Assembly: GCA_031370485.1 (NCBI GenBank) | Contig: JANMQK010000092.1 | Span: forward strand, 1 to 26,873 | Reading direction: 5' to 3' | From: JANMQK01 sp031370485 | GTDB lineage: Bacteria; Acidobacteriota; Polarisedimenticolia; Gp22-AA2 | DNA: 26,873 bases | Shown: piece by piece, positions 1-7,276 of the stretch | How positions within the stretch are numbered: the first letter of the stretch is position 1 | Layout: each line of letters starts with the position of its first letter | The notes under the pieces: generated by a model | Seen by the model: the letters and a program-made list of their open reading frames with translations, nothing else | What the model was told of the DNA's origin: nothing | Databases searched by the model: none | Made by a program: the position numbers and the translations under genes

Positions 1-2
1 GG

Positions 3-1151
3 TTAACTCGCCGCGCACTCGAGGAACCTGTCGATGTCCTCCGGGCCGTGGTAGATGTTGGGTGACACGCGGATCAGGTTGCCCCGCAGGCTGACCACGA
101 CCCCCTTCCCGCGCAGGTTGCGGTAGGCGCGCCGGGTCTGCTCGACCGTTGTCCCCTCGAGTGCCAGGATGGTCGAGCGCCGCTTCGGGCTGAGATCCGA
201 CACGACCCGCAGCCCGCTCCCCTCGACCCCGCGCACCAGCCGGTCGAGGAGCCGCGTCACGTGGAACTCGACCGACGCTACGCGCACGCGGTTGAGGAAC
301 TCGATCGAGGCGGCGAGGCCGCTCAGGTTGAGGAACGAGGCGGTCTCCGGGATGTCGAAGCGGCGGGCACCGTCCTTGAACCGCAGGACGAAGTCGGACG
401 GGCGGTTGAGGTGGGTGGCGCCCTCGACACACTGCCAGTTGACGTCCCCCACCCGCATCTTCTCGAGGACCCGCGAGTTCACGTAGGTGAAGCCGGTCCC
501 GTACGGTCCGAACAGCCATTTGTAGCCGCTGACCGCCAGGATGTCGATCGGGAAATCGCCGACCCGGAAGTCGATGGCGCCCACCCCCTGCGCGCCGTCC
601 ACGACCAGGTACAGGCCGCGCTCGCGGCAGGCGTCCCCCAACGCCTGGAGGTCGGTTCGGTAACCGGTCAGGAACGAGACCAGGCTCGTGGCGATGACGC
701 GGGTCTTCGGGCCTATGGCGGCGATCAGGTCGGAAGCAGAGGCCAAGCGGCCCGAGGAGGGCCCGACGAAGCGCACGCGGACTCCCAGGGGCTCGAGGTT
801 CATCCAGGGGAAGACAACGGCCGGGAACTCCCCTTCGGCCAAAAGCACCTCGTCGCCGGTCGCGAGCGGCAGCCCGCGCGCCGCGACGTTCATCCCGTGC
901 GAGGCGCCCGACCCGATCGCGATGCCATCGGGGTGGCAGCCAATGAGCCGCGCCGCGGCCGCCCGGACCCGCGCCGGGAGCTCCTCGAACAGCGCCTCCG
1001 GGATCGATTCGGGGTGCTCCTTGTAGTGCAGGGCGCGGCGGACCTCCTCGGCCGACTCCAGCGGGAAAGGCCCCTGCGCCGCGCAGTCGAGGTAGGCCTG
1101 CCCGCCGAAGTCCGAGAAGTGCTTTTTCCAGTTGGTTCCGGCCTCGAACAC
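3..1151 (-). CDS. Class V aminotransferase family PLP enzyme
   Basis: A 382-aa fold-type I PLP enzyme of the class V aminotransferase family, the superfamily of cysteine desulfurases, isopenicillin-N epimerase-like proteins and kynureninases. The N-terminus carries the family pattern AYLDCAAQGPFP. The likely PLP-binding lysine is in SGYKWLFGPYG, preceded by the VVDGAQG block that holds the cofactor-contacting Asp. The C-terminal part reads RGNLIRVSPNIYHGPEDID, as in the epimerase-like branch. I do not see the mobile-loop cysteine (RxGxHC) of SufS/IscS enzymes, so cysteine desulfurase activity is unlikely. The start is GTG with only a weak G-rich stretch upstream. The stop codon lies 3 bases from the window edge, so the gene is complete. 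It is divergent from the ThyX-like gene. Substrate unknown. Confidence 0.85.
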   Translation of the reverse strand: MFEAGTNWKKHFSDFGGQAYLDCAAQGPFPLESAEEVRRALHYKEHPESIPEALFEELPARVRAAAARLIGCHPDGIAIGSGASHGMNVAARGLPLATGDEVLLAEGEFPAVVFPWMNLEPLGVRVRFVGPSSGRLASASDLIAAIGPKTRVIATSLVSFLTGYRTDLQALGDACRERGLYLVVDGAQGVGAIDFRVGDFPIDILAVSGYKWLFGPYGTGFTYVNSRVLEKMRVGDVNWQCVEGATHLNRPSDFVLRFKDGARRFDIPETASFLNLSGLAASIEFLNRVRVASVEFHVTRLLDRLVRGVEGSGLRVVSDLSPKRRSTILALEGTTVEQTRRAYRNLRGKGVVVSLRGNLIRVSPNIYHGPEDIDRFLECAAS

Positions 1152-1186
1152 GTCTCAATCCCCGAATCCACCGGGCCCCGGGACAG

Positions 1187-1203
1187 GACGCCAGCGTGGC
1201 GTC
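1187..1203. repeat. Perfect inverted repeat, 7-3-7, upstream of the aminotransferase gene
   Basis: GACGCCA and TGGCGTC flank a 3-base centre. The repeat directly abuts a minus-strand -10-like TATCAT (1204-1209), so on the minus strand it would cover the transcription start. That is a common operator position. It has no U-tract, and the gene lies downstream of it, so a terminator is unlikely. Confidence 0.45.
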
Positions 1204-1209
1204 ATGATA
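1204..1209 (-). promoter_or_regulatory. Possible -10 box for the aminotransferase gene
   Basis: On the minus strand this reads TATCAT, five of six matches to the sigma-70 -10 consensus, about 53 bases from the GTG start. I see no good -35 hexamer at 16-18 bases, so the call rests on one element. Confidence 0.3.
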
Positions 1210-1297
1210 CACCGCGCCCGGAGCCGCCACGTCGCCCCTGTCCCCCGCCCGGAAGAGGGCGGCGAGAACGTTCCGGCGATGCCCGGCGGTCAGGGGT

Positions 1298-1303
1298 TAT
1301 AAT
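1298..1303 (+). promoter_or_regulatory. Perfect -10 box (TATAAT) upstream of the ThyX-like gene
   Basis: TATAAT stands 47 bases upstream of the ATG at 1351, in a GC-rich region where such a hexamer is rare by chance. No convincing -35 hexamer is present at 16-18 bases. It would drive the ThyX-like gene and trmB, with a leader of about 40 bases. Confidence 0.45.
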
Positions 1304-1350
1304 CCCGCCGTGCGGCACGCTCGGTCCTTCCTGCCGGCCGGTTACTGACG

Positions 1351-2961
1351 ATGCGACTCGCCCCTGAACGCGAAAGCGGCTTTCTCTCCTCCCCGCCGGA
1401 GGTGTCGATCACCAACGCCTTCGAGCGTCCGTTCGACAATGTGGTCGCGACAGCCAGGACCTGCTACTCGGGAAACGGCATCGTGCGGGATGAGGACATT
1501 CTCGCTGGCCCCGGGGCGGCTCCCGGGCAGGCCGAGGAAAAAATACGGCGGCGCGACCAGCTGGCCAGGGATCTCTACCAGGCGGGGCACCACACGACAC
1601 TGCAGCACGCCCACTTCCAGTTCGCCATGAGCAACGTCAGCCGGCAGTTCCTGTGGTCCTTCCTGCACAGCCATCCGTTCTACAACTCCGAGCAGGTGAG
1701 CCAGCGCTACGTCGCGGTCAAGCCGGGGAACTACGCTGTCCCCCCGCTTTCGGGCGAGGCCCTTGCGATCTATCACGCGACGGTCGCCGCGCAGCAGGCG
1801 GCGTACACGGAGCTCTGCCAACTTCTCGCGGCGCCGGCCGCCGCGGCCTATTACGCCAGGTACCCGTCGCGCAGGCGGTACGGGGCGAAGTACGACAGGG
1901 ATATCCGGAAGAAGGCGCAGGAGGTGGCGCGCTACGTCCTGCCGGTCGCCACCTTCGCCTACCTTTACCACACGGTCAGCGGCATCACGCTGCTGCGCTA
2001 CTACCGCGCCTGCGGCGGGCACGATGCCCCCCTCGAGCAGCGCACCGTCATCGGCAGGATGGTCGAGGAGCTGCTGCGGCTCGACCCCGCCTACCGGGCG
2101 ATCCTCGAAGAGCCGATCCCGGAGGAGGATCTTCCGGGGCAGCGCTTCCTGGCCGGCGCCGGTTCGACCGACGAGGAGGAGCGCCGGGCGTTCATCGCGG
2201 AGTTCGACCGCGATCTGGGCGATCGAGTCTCGAAACTGATTGACCATCCGGCGGGCAACGAGGACACCCTGGCGCGGTCCGTGCGCGAGGTGCTGGGAGT
2301 GGGCCGTGCCCGCCTGTCGGACGACGACGCCATCGCGCTCGCGCTGGACCCCGGCCGCAACTCTCTTCTCGGCGAGGCGCTCAACCTGACGACCCTCGAC
2401 AAGATCTCCCGCACGATGGCGCACTGCCACTACACCTTCCGCAAGCGGATGAGCCACGCCGGCGATTCGCAGAACCAGCGGCACCGCATGACGCCCGCGT
2501 CGCGCCCGATCCTCGAGACCCACCTCACCTCCTGTCCCGACTTCGAGACCCCCTCCCTCGTGATGACGGACGATCCCTCGCAGGCGCACTACCTCGAGGC
2601 CATGGAGACCGCCTGGGACGGCATCAATCGTCTGCGGCGGCTCGGCGTGCCCGACGAGTTCGTCATCTACCTCCTGCCAAACGCCGTGTCGATCCGCTTC
2701 ACCGAATCGGCGAACCTCCTCGACCTGAGGCACAAGCACGCGATGCGCCTCTGCTACAACGCCCAGGAGGAGATCTGGAAGGCATCGCTCGACGAGGCGC
2801 TGCAGATCCGAGAGGCGAACCCGCGCATCGGCCGTTATCTCCTGCCCCCGTGTAATCTTCGACAAATGGCGAAGCTGACGCCCGTCTGCCCCGAGGGGAA
2901 GAGGTACTGCGGGGAAAGGGTCTGGACCTACCGTATCGAGGACTACCGCCGCGTCATCTGA
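1351..2961 (+). CDS. Tandem-domain ThyX-like (FAD-dependent thymidylate synthase family) protein
   Basis: A 536-aa protein that reads as two ThyX (Thy1) domains in one chain; single-domain ThyX is about 220-250 aa. Domain 1 shows VATARTCYSG (32-41), HTTLQHAHFQF (81-91) and a motif ending SEQVSQRY (113-120). Domain 2 shows ALNLTTLDKISRTMAHCHYTF followed by RKRMSHAG (364-371) and SQNQRHR. Canonical ThyX proteins carry RHRxxSxNExSxRY. Here the RHR arginines are missing from domain 1 (SHP at that position). Domain 2 keeps RKR but has lost the terminal RY. Three cysteines near the C-terminus (C501, C513, C520) could bind metal. ThyX makes dTMP from dUMP using FAD and methylene-tetrahydrofolate, but with both motifs altered that activity is not certain. 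The start is the first ATG after the TATAAT at 1298 and has no clear ribosome site. trmB follows after 26 bases. Confidence 0.8.
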   Translation: MRLAPERESGFLSSPPEVSITNAFERPFDNVVATARTCYSGNGIVRDEDILAGPGAAPGQAEEKIRRRDQLARDLYQAGHHTTLQHAHFQFAMSNVSRQFLWSFLHSHPFYNSEQVSQRYVAVKPGNYAVPPLSGEALAIYHATVAAQQAAYTELCQLLAAPAAAAYYARYPSRRRYGAKYDRDIRKKAQEVARYVLPVATFAYLYHTVSGITLLRYYRACGGHDAPLEQRTVIGRMVEELLRLDPAYRAILEEPIPEEDLPGQRFLAGAGSTDEEERRAFIAEFDRDLGDRVSKLIDHPAGNEDTLARSVREVLGVGRARLSDDDAIALALDPGRNSLLGEALNLTTLDKISRTMAHCHYTFRKRMSHAGDSQNQRHRMTPASRPILETHLTSCPDFETPSLVMTDDPSQAHYLEAMETAWDGINRLRRLGVPDEFVIYLLPNAVSIRFTESANLLDLRHKHAMRLCYNAQEEIWKASLDEALQIREANPRIGRYLLPPCNLRQMAKLTPVCPEGKRYCGERVWTYRIEDYRRVI

Positions 2962-2987
2962 AACGCTGTCCGAGGGAGGAACTGGGA

Positions 2988-3623
2988 ATGTCTCTCCCAA
3001 CTGAAGGGACGGCCACGCCGGCCCTGGAGCTTCTCCCGGGGCAAATCGACGGCCCGCTCCGCTTCCACGAGATCTTCGGCCGGACCGCTCCGGTCGAGAT
3101 CGAGGTCGGCATCGGCAGCGGCCGGTTCATCCTGAACGAAGCGGCGTCCCGGCCGGCCGTTGACTTCCTGGGCCTGGAGTGGTCCCTCAAGCACCTCAGG
3201 GTCGCCAAGGAGCGGGCCGAGCGCAGGGGCCTCACGAACATCCGGTTCCACCGGGCCGACGCCCGTCACGTGGTGTCGGACCTGGTGCCGGACGGGTCGG
3301 TCGCGCGCCTGCATGTCTACTGCCCCGACCCGTGGCCCAAGAAGCGGCACCGCAAGAGGCGCTTCTTCACCCCGGCGATGGCCGTCCATATCGGGAGGAT
3401 TCTCGCGCCGGGGGGATACCTCGATCTGTCGACCGACGTCGATGAGTACTTCGAGGAGATCCTCGGGATCCTGGCGGGACACGAAAGCCTCACGCCGGCG
3501 TCCGATTCCCTGTTCCCCCTCGAACCTCTGGCAGGCAAGACGAACTACGAAGTGAAGTACCTGGAGGCCGGCCGCCCGATCTACCGGGCGACCTACCGGA
3601 GCGTCAGTCGATCTCGAGGATGA
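2988..3623 (+). CDS. trmB: tRNA (guanine-N7-)-methyltransferase
   Basis: A 211-aa SAM-dependent methyltransferase that forms m7G46 in the variable loop of tRNAs. The SAM-binding motif EVGIGSGRF lies at 39-47. The TrmB signature PDPWPKKRHRKRR lies at 113-125 and includes the catalytic Asp and the basic tRNA-contacting stretch. The C-terminal block TNYEVKYLEAGRPIYRA matches the family's T-x-Y-E motif. Length is normal. The start is supported by GGGAGGA about 8 bases upstream. It is probably cotranscribed with the ThyX-like gene. Its last 20 bases overlap the convergent Rieske gene. Confidence 0.95.
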   Translation: MSLPTEGTATPALELLPGQIDGPLRFHEIFGRTAPVEIEVGIGSGRFILNEAASRPAVDFLGLEWSLKHLRVAKERAERRGLTNIRFHRADARHVVSDLVPDGSVARLHVYCPDPWPKKRHRKRRFFTPAMAVHIGRILAPGGYLDLSTDVDEYFEEILGILAGHESLTPASDSLFPLEPLAGKTNYEVKYLEAGRPIYRATYRSVSRSRG

Positions 3624-3915
3624 TCTCGCCGTCCTCAACGCCAACCTTGTAGCGCCTGACCTTCATATCCTGGTCGATCGGCGAAATCCCCGTCTTGAGA
3701 TCGAAGGTCCAGCCGTGCCACGGGCAGGAGATGACCCCGGTTTCCTCGAGGTAGCCCTCGCCGAGAGGCCCTCCCTGGTGGGGGCAGGTGTTCGCGAGGG
3801 CGTGAAGCTCGCCGCCGAAGTTGAAGATTGCCACGACATGCTCTTTGACTTCGACCACCTTGCTGCCTCCGGACGGGATCTCATCGGCCCGGCCGCAGCG
3901 CGCCTTGATCGGCAT
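3604..3915 (-). CDS. Rieske [2Fe-2S] ferredoxin
   Basis: A 103-aa single-domain Rieske protein with no signal peptide or membrane anchor, so a soluble cytoplasmic electron carrier. The cluster ligands are visible: CPHQGG gives C44 and H46, and CPWHGW gives C64 and H67. The size and the ANTCPHQGGPLGEG box resemble dioxygenase-type ferredoxins and NirD-like proteins. No oxygenase or nitrite reductase gene is in view, so the partner is unknown. GAGGAGG sits 4-5 bases before the ATG. It is last in a minus-strand run behind the 117-aa unknown protein (9-base gap) and the Bcp peroxiredoxin, which suggests an oxidative-stress or redox role. The 3' end overlaps trmB by 20 bases on the opposite strand. 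Confidence 0.92.
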   Translation of the reverse strand: MPIKARCGRADEIPSGGSKVVEVKEHVVAIFNFGGELHALANTCPHQGGPLGEGYLEETGVISCPWHGWTFDLKTGISPIDQDMKVRRYKVGVEDGEIILEID

Positions 3916-3924
3916 CGGCCCTCC

Positions 3925-4278
3925 TCAGCGAACCAGGTGCTCCTCGATATTGGTGCTGCCATAGTCGCAGCGGCACGCCGTCTTGATGCGGTGCGCCACC
4001 AGCGCCAGCGCCCGCCGCACCCCCGGGGTCTTCTCGGGGTCGGTGAGCGGCTCCAGGCGGACGGTGAGGCCGTCGTCGCGCATCGAGATCTGGATGAAGA
4101 ATTTCTGCGTGTGCCCGCGCTCGACAACCAGGGACTCGATGAGCCCCGCGCGGCCATCGCGCTCGCGATAAAAACGCTCGGCCTTCACCAGGAGTTCGCC
4201 GTCACGGACGACGAACGGCTCGAACCGCTCCTGGCATTCGTCGATTGTGACCCGGCCGGTGAGGACGACGTGGGGCAT
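3925..4278 (-). CDS. Conserved-looking hypothetical protein, 117 aa
   Basis: I do not recognise this protein. It is soluble, with no signal peptide or membrane segment, and reads as an alpha/beta protein. The N-terminal part is charged (RFEPFVVRDGELLVKAERFY). The C-terminal part is a helix-rich stretch, PGVRRALALVAHRIKTA, followed by CRCDYGSTNIEEHL, a close cysteine pair. It lies between bcp (22 bases) and the Rieske ferredoxin (9 bases) on the same strand, so it is very likely cotranscribed with two redox proteins. Reading frame, coding bias and tight spacing support a real gene. Any function would be a guess. Confidence 0.75.
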   Translation of the reverse strand: MPHVVLTGRVTIDECQERFEPFVVRDGELLVKAERFYRERDGRAGLIESLVVERGHTQKFFIQISMRDDGLTVRLEPLTDPEKTPGVRRALALVAHRIKTACRCDYGSTNIEEHLVR

Positions 4279-4300
4279 GAGACGGGACCGTCCGGCGATC

Positions 4301-4786
4301 TCAGGACAACTCGCTGCGGATGAACCCGAGGACCTCCTCCGCGTGGTCCTTGACCTTCACGCGGGGGAAAACCTGGCGGATGGTCCCCTGCTTGTCGATG
4401 ACGAACGTGGTGCGGTGCACGCCGAAGAACTCGCGCCCCATGAAGCTCTTCTTGCCGTAGACCCCGTAGGCCTTGGCGACCTCGATTTCAGGATCGCTCA
4501 GCAGGAGGAATGGGAGCTTGTACTTGCCCGAGAACTTCTCGTGGGATGCGACGCTGTCGCGGCTGACCCCGACCACGACGGTGTCGTGCTCTTCGAAGTG
4601 GCCGAAGTGGTCGCGGAAGGCGCAGGCCTCCAGGGTGCAACCGGGGGTGTCGTCCTTGGGGTAGAAATAAAGGATGAGGTTCTTCTTGCCGATGAAATCC
4701 TTGAGGGCCACCGTCTTGCCGCCGGTCCCCACAAGCGCGAACGCGGGAGCCTTCCGGCCTACTTCGGGTGTCTCGCTTTTAGCCAC
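4301..4786 (-). CDS. bcp: Thioredoxin-dependent peroxiredoxin, Bcp/PrxQ type
   Basis: A 161-aa cytoplasmic peroxiredoxin that reduces hydrogen peroxide and organic hydroperoxides with thioredoxin as electron donor. The peroxidatic cysteine is C50 in YPKDDTPGCTLEAC. A second cysteine at C55 is the resolving cysteine of the atypical 2-Cys PrxQ class (C-x4-C). The conserved arginine-containing stretch GVHRTTFVID and normal length support the call. The start is GTG, preceded by GGGAGG at about 7 bases. A TAGAAT -10-like box lies about 71 bases upstream. It probably heads the small bcp/unknown/Rieske group. Confidence 0.93.
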   Translation of the reverse strand: MAKSETPEVGRKAPAFALVGTGGKTVALKDFIGKKNLILYFYPKDDTPGCTLEACAFRDHFGHFEEHDTVVVGVSRDSVASHEKFSGKYKLPFLLLSDPEIEVAKAYGVYGKKSFMGREFFGVHRTTFVIDKQGTIRQVFPRVKVKDHAEEVLGFIRSELS

Positions 4787-4856
4787 CGGGTGCCTCCCGC
4801 CCGCACGTCGCAGGCGCCTTCGAGGTCAAGGGTCCATGTCGTCCGAATCGCCCGCC

Positions 4857-4862
4857 ATTCTA
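4857..4862 (-). promoter_or_regulatory. Possible -10 box for the bcp group
   Basis: The minus strand reads TAGAAT (five of six matches to TATAAT) in the 99-base gap before bcp, giving a leader of roughly 65 bases. No recognisable -35 hexamer is present at 16-18 bases, so confidence is limited. Confidence 0.35.
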
Positions 4863-4885
4863 ACACAAGCGCCGGTTCGGCTTGA

Positions 4886-5131
4886 TCAGGCCCCGGACGT
4901 ACCGCGCAGGGACTTCCCCAGGCCGAGCAGGCTTATCACCGTCCAGACGGCCTCGAGGATGATGAATCCGATCTGGCGCGCGTCGATGGCCACGAGGCAG
5001 AGCAGCAATCCGCCCGCTGCGTTCAGGATGTTATAGAGAAGCCGGTCGCGCCCCAGCCGGCCCGCCTGGTGCGCGGCGTAGGCGACCAGGATCAGCGCGG
5101 CCCCGAGGATTGACGCCGATTGCGCCACCAT
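4886..5131 (-). CDS. Small membrane protein, CBU_0592-like
   Basis: An 81-aa, almost entirely hydrophobic protein with two to three predicted membrane helices: SILGAALILVAYAAH, LLYNILNAAGGLLLCLVAI and IGFIILEAVWTVISLLGL. The pattern (helix, arginine-rich turn, YNILNAAGG, then E-A-V-W) resembles the CBU_0592 family of small integral membrane proteins, whose function is unknown. A TTG one codon upstream is also possible; I prefer the ATG at 5131. It follows the parvulin gene by 31 bases on the same strand. Confidence 0.7.
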   Translation of the reverse strand: MVAQSASILGAALILVAYAAHQAGRLGRDRLLYNILNAAGGLLLCLVAIDARQIGFIILEAVWTVISLLGLGKSLRGTSGA

Positions 5132-5162
5132 CAACCGGGGATCTTCCGGAGCACCGGGCGGC

Positions 5163-6167
5163 TCAGGGCTTTTCCGCTTCGGGGCGCTCGATGCGCGCCG
5201 ACGGCTTCAGCCCCGCGACATATTCCTGGATCCTGGTTTCCCGCATGGCCGCCGTGAGCTTCGCGCGGATAGCCTCCGCGACCTCCTCGAAGGGGATCGG
5301 GCCTTCCTTGCGCCGGGCGGTCGCCTTGAGGATGTGGAGGCCGCGCCTCGTCTCGATGATGTCGCTGATCCGGCCCGTCTGGAGGGAGAAGGCGGCCTTT
5401 TCGATGGGAGGAAGCGCGCGCCCTCCCCTGGAGACGTAGCCGCTGTCCCCGCCTTTCTGGGCCTCCGGCCCGTCCGAGTAGCGGCGGGCCGTCTCGGCAA
5501 AGTCCTTCCCCGCCTTGAGCTCCTTCATGATCTCCTCGATCTTGAGCCGGGCCTGGGCGCGCACCGGAGCCTTCGCATCCGGCGCCACCAGCACGACGAT
5601 CTGGCTGATGCGCACACCCTCGGGACGCTTCATCTCGTCCCCGTGCTCATCGTAATAGCGACGCACATCGGCATCGGACACCTTGGCGCCCTGCATGACC
5701 TCCTGGTCCACGAACCGGCTGACGACGAGGTCGCGCCGCAGTCGTTCCTTGAACTCTTTTTCGGTCAGGCCATTGGCCTTGAGCAGCGTGTCGAGTTCAC
5801 CGGGCTCATCGAACGATTTTCGCAGCCGATCAAGATCTTCCTGGACCTCGGAGTCCGAAACGGTCAGCTTGGTCTTGCCGGCCTTCGCATAGAGGAGTTC
5901 TCCGTCGATCAACCCCTCGAGGACCTTCCGGCGCACGGAGCGGAGCTCCCCGAGGCTGACAGACCCGGTCCGCCGGCCTTGAAACTGCAGCTGGACGGCC
6001 AGGTCGTAATCCCTCCTCAGGATGGGGCGCCCGTCCACCCGGGCGATGACGTCGTCGCCGGACGGTCGCGACCCACCCTGGGCCTGCGCGGTGGTGTCGC
6101 TCGCTGCGGCCGCGCCACAAAGGGCAAGGACCGCGAGGGAAACGGCGCGTACCGGTCTCCAAATCAT
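5163..6167 (-). CDS. Periplasmic peptidyl-prolyl cis-trans isomerase, parvulin/SurA-like
   Basis: A 334-aa exported chaperone or prolyl isomerase. Residues 1-29 form a Sec signal peptide (basic MIWRPVR, then a hydrophobic Ala/Leu core). A SurA-type N-terminal region follows (IARVDGRPILRRDYD, then LIDGELLYAKA and the helical EFKERLRRDLVVSRFVDQE). The parvulin rotamase domain spans about 180-290, with ISQIVVLVAPDA, FAETARRYSDGPEAQKGGDSG, LPPIEKAAFSLQTG and RRGLHILKATARR. It probably helps outer-membrane or secreted proteins to fold, which fits an LPS-bearing diderm. It starts one base after the mrp/apbC stop, so it is translationally linked to the complex I maturation genes. A functional link with those genes is not obvious. 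Confidence 0.9.
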   Translation of the reverse strand: MIWRPVRAVSLAVLALCGAAAASDTTAQAQGGSRPSGDDVIARVDGRPILRRDYDLAVQLQFQGRRTGSVSLGELRSVRRKVLEGLIDGELLYAKAGKTKLTVSDSEVQEDLDRLRKSFDEPGELDTLLKANGLTEKEFKERLRRDLVVSRFVDQEVMQGAKVSDADVRRYYDEHGDEMKRPEGVRISQIVVLVAPDAKAPVRAQARLKIEEIMKELKAGKDFAETARRYSDGPEAQKGGDSGYVSRGGRALPPIEKAAFSLQTGRISDIIETRRGLHILKATARRKEGPIPFEEVAEAIRAKLTAAMRETRIQEYVAGLKPSARIERPEAEKP

Positions 6168-6168
6168 T

Positions 6169-7254
6169 TCAGTGTTCAGCGGCGACCTCCTCCTCGTACT
6201 TCCTGTAGGTATTGACGCTGATGATTGCGGCCAGCTTCTCGGAGATCTCCTTGAAGATCAGGGCCGGTCCCGATTTCGGATCGTACACCACGGGCGGGCG
6301 GCCATCGTCCCCGCCCTGGCGCAGGCGTATGTCGATCGGGATCTCCCCCAGGAACACCGTGCCGAAGGTCTCGGCCGCTTTCTTCCCGCCGCCGTGGCTG
6401 AAGATCTCGGTCCGGTCGCCGCAGTGGGGACACAGGAAATAGGACATGTTTTCGACGACGCCCAGGATCGGCACATTCACCTTCTTGAACATCGCCGCCG
6501 CCTTGCGGACGTCCGACAGGGCGACATCCTGGGGTGTCGTCACGAGCACGACACCGGTGAGCGGGATGATCTGGGACAGGGTCAGCTGGACGTCGCCCGT
6601 GCCGGGCGGGAGATCGATGAACAGGTAATCGAGTTTTCCCCAGGCGACGTCGCCCAGGAACTGCTTGATCGCGCCGTGCAGCATCGGCCCGCGCCAGATC
6701 ACCGGCTCGTCTTCCTTGAGAAAGAAAGCCATCGACATGAGCTTGAGACCCGAGGCGGTCACCGGCACGATTCTCTTCTCCACGATCTCGGGTCTCGACT
6801 TCACGCCCAGCATCTGCACGAGGTTGGGGCCGTAGACGTCGGCGTCCATCAGCCCCACCGTGGCCCCGGCGCGGGCGAACGACAGGGCGAGGTTCGCCGC
6901 GACTGTCGATTTTCCGACCCCTCCCTTGCCGGACCCGACCGCCACCACGTTGGCCACGTCCGGGATCAGATCGGGAGGGCTCTCGAAGCTCTTGCGGACC
7001 TTGGCCCCCATCTTGAGGTCGATCGAGGAGATCCCGGGAACGGTGCCCAGGGCGGCGCGGACGTCCTTCTCGATCTGGGCCTTCAGCGGGCAGCCCGGGG
7101 TCGTCAGGTTCACCGTGAAGGAGACGGCGCCCCCGGCCACCTTGAGCCCTTCGATCATCCCCAGGGTGACGATGTCCACGTTCAACTCGGGGTCCTTCAC
7201 CGACTTCAAGGCCGCGAGGACCCTGGCCTCGTCCGGGACTGCGACGTTCATCAT
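6169..7254 (-). CDS. apbC: Mrp/ApbC-type (Ind1/NUBPL-like) Fe-S cluster carrier ATPase
   Basis: A 361-aa deviant Walker A P-loop ATPase that binds and transfers 4Fe-4S clusters as a dimer. An N-terminal MIP18/DUF59 domain (about 8-85) includes DPELNVDIVTLGMI and the TPGCP cysteine. The ATPase domain begins with GSGKGGVGKST (108-118). The cluster-binding CPHC (C275, C278) is present. The reading frame extends 17 codons further up, but GGGAGGT 7-8 bases before the ATG at 7254 fixes the start there. In mitochondria the homologue Ind1/NUBPL is required for complex I Fe-S assembly. Here nuoI, nuoB and a NDUFAF7 homologue lie directly upstream in the same operon, which supports that specific role. 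Confidence 0.93.
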   Translation of the reverse strand: MMNVAVPDEARVLAALKSVKDPELNVDIVTLGMIEGLKVAGGAVSFTVNLTTPGCPLKAQIEKDVRAALGTVPGISSIDLKMGAKVRKSFESPPDLIPDVANVVAVGSGKGGVGKSTVAANLALSFARAGATVGLMDADVYGPNLVQMLGVKSRPEIVEKRIVPVTASGLKLMSMAFFLKEDEPVIWRGPMLHGAIKQFLGDVAWGKLDYLFIDLPPGTGDVQLTLSQIIPLTGVVLVTTPQDVALSDVRKAAAMFKKVNVPILGVVENMSYFLCPHCGDRTEIFSHGGGKKAAETFGTVFLGEIPIDIRLRQGGDDGRPPVVYDPKSGPALIFKEISEKLAAIISVNTYRKYEEEVAAEH

Positions 7255-7276
7255 CCCCACACCTCCCGATCGAGTC

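Noticed and set aside
3..1151. Cysteine desulfurase (SufS) assignment for the aminotransferase
   Set aside because: The mobile-loop cysteine is not present; the C-terminal region resembles the epimerase-like branch.
261..1367. Long plus-strand open frame (368 aa) opposite the aminotransferase
   Set aside because: It is the antisense shadow of a clear PLP enzyme in high-GC DNA. The translation is low-complexity Arg/Gly/Pro sequence with no domain.
1342..3000. Minus-strand open frame of 552 aa opposite the ThyX-like gene
   Set aside because: It mirrors the real gene's codons and has no recognisable motif; the plus strand encodes the ThyX-like protein.
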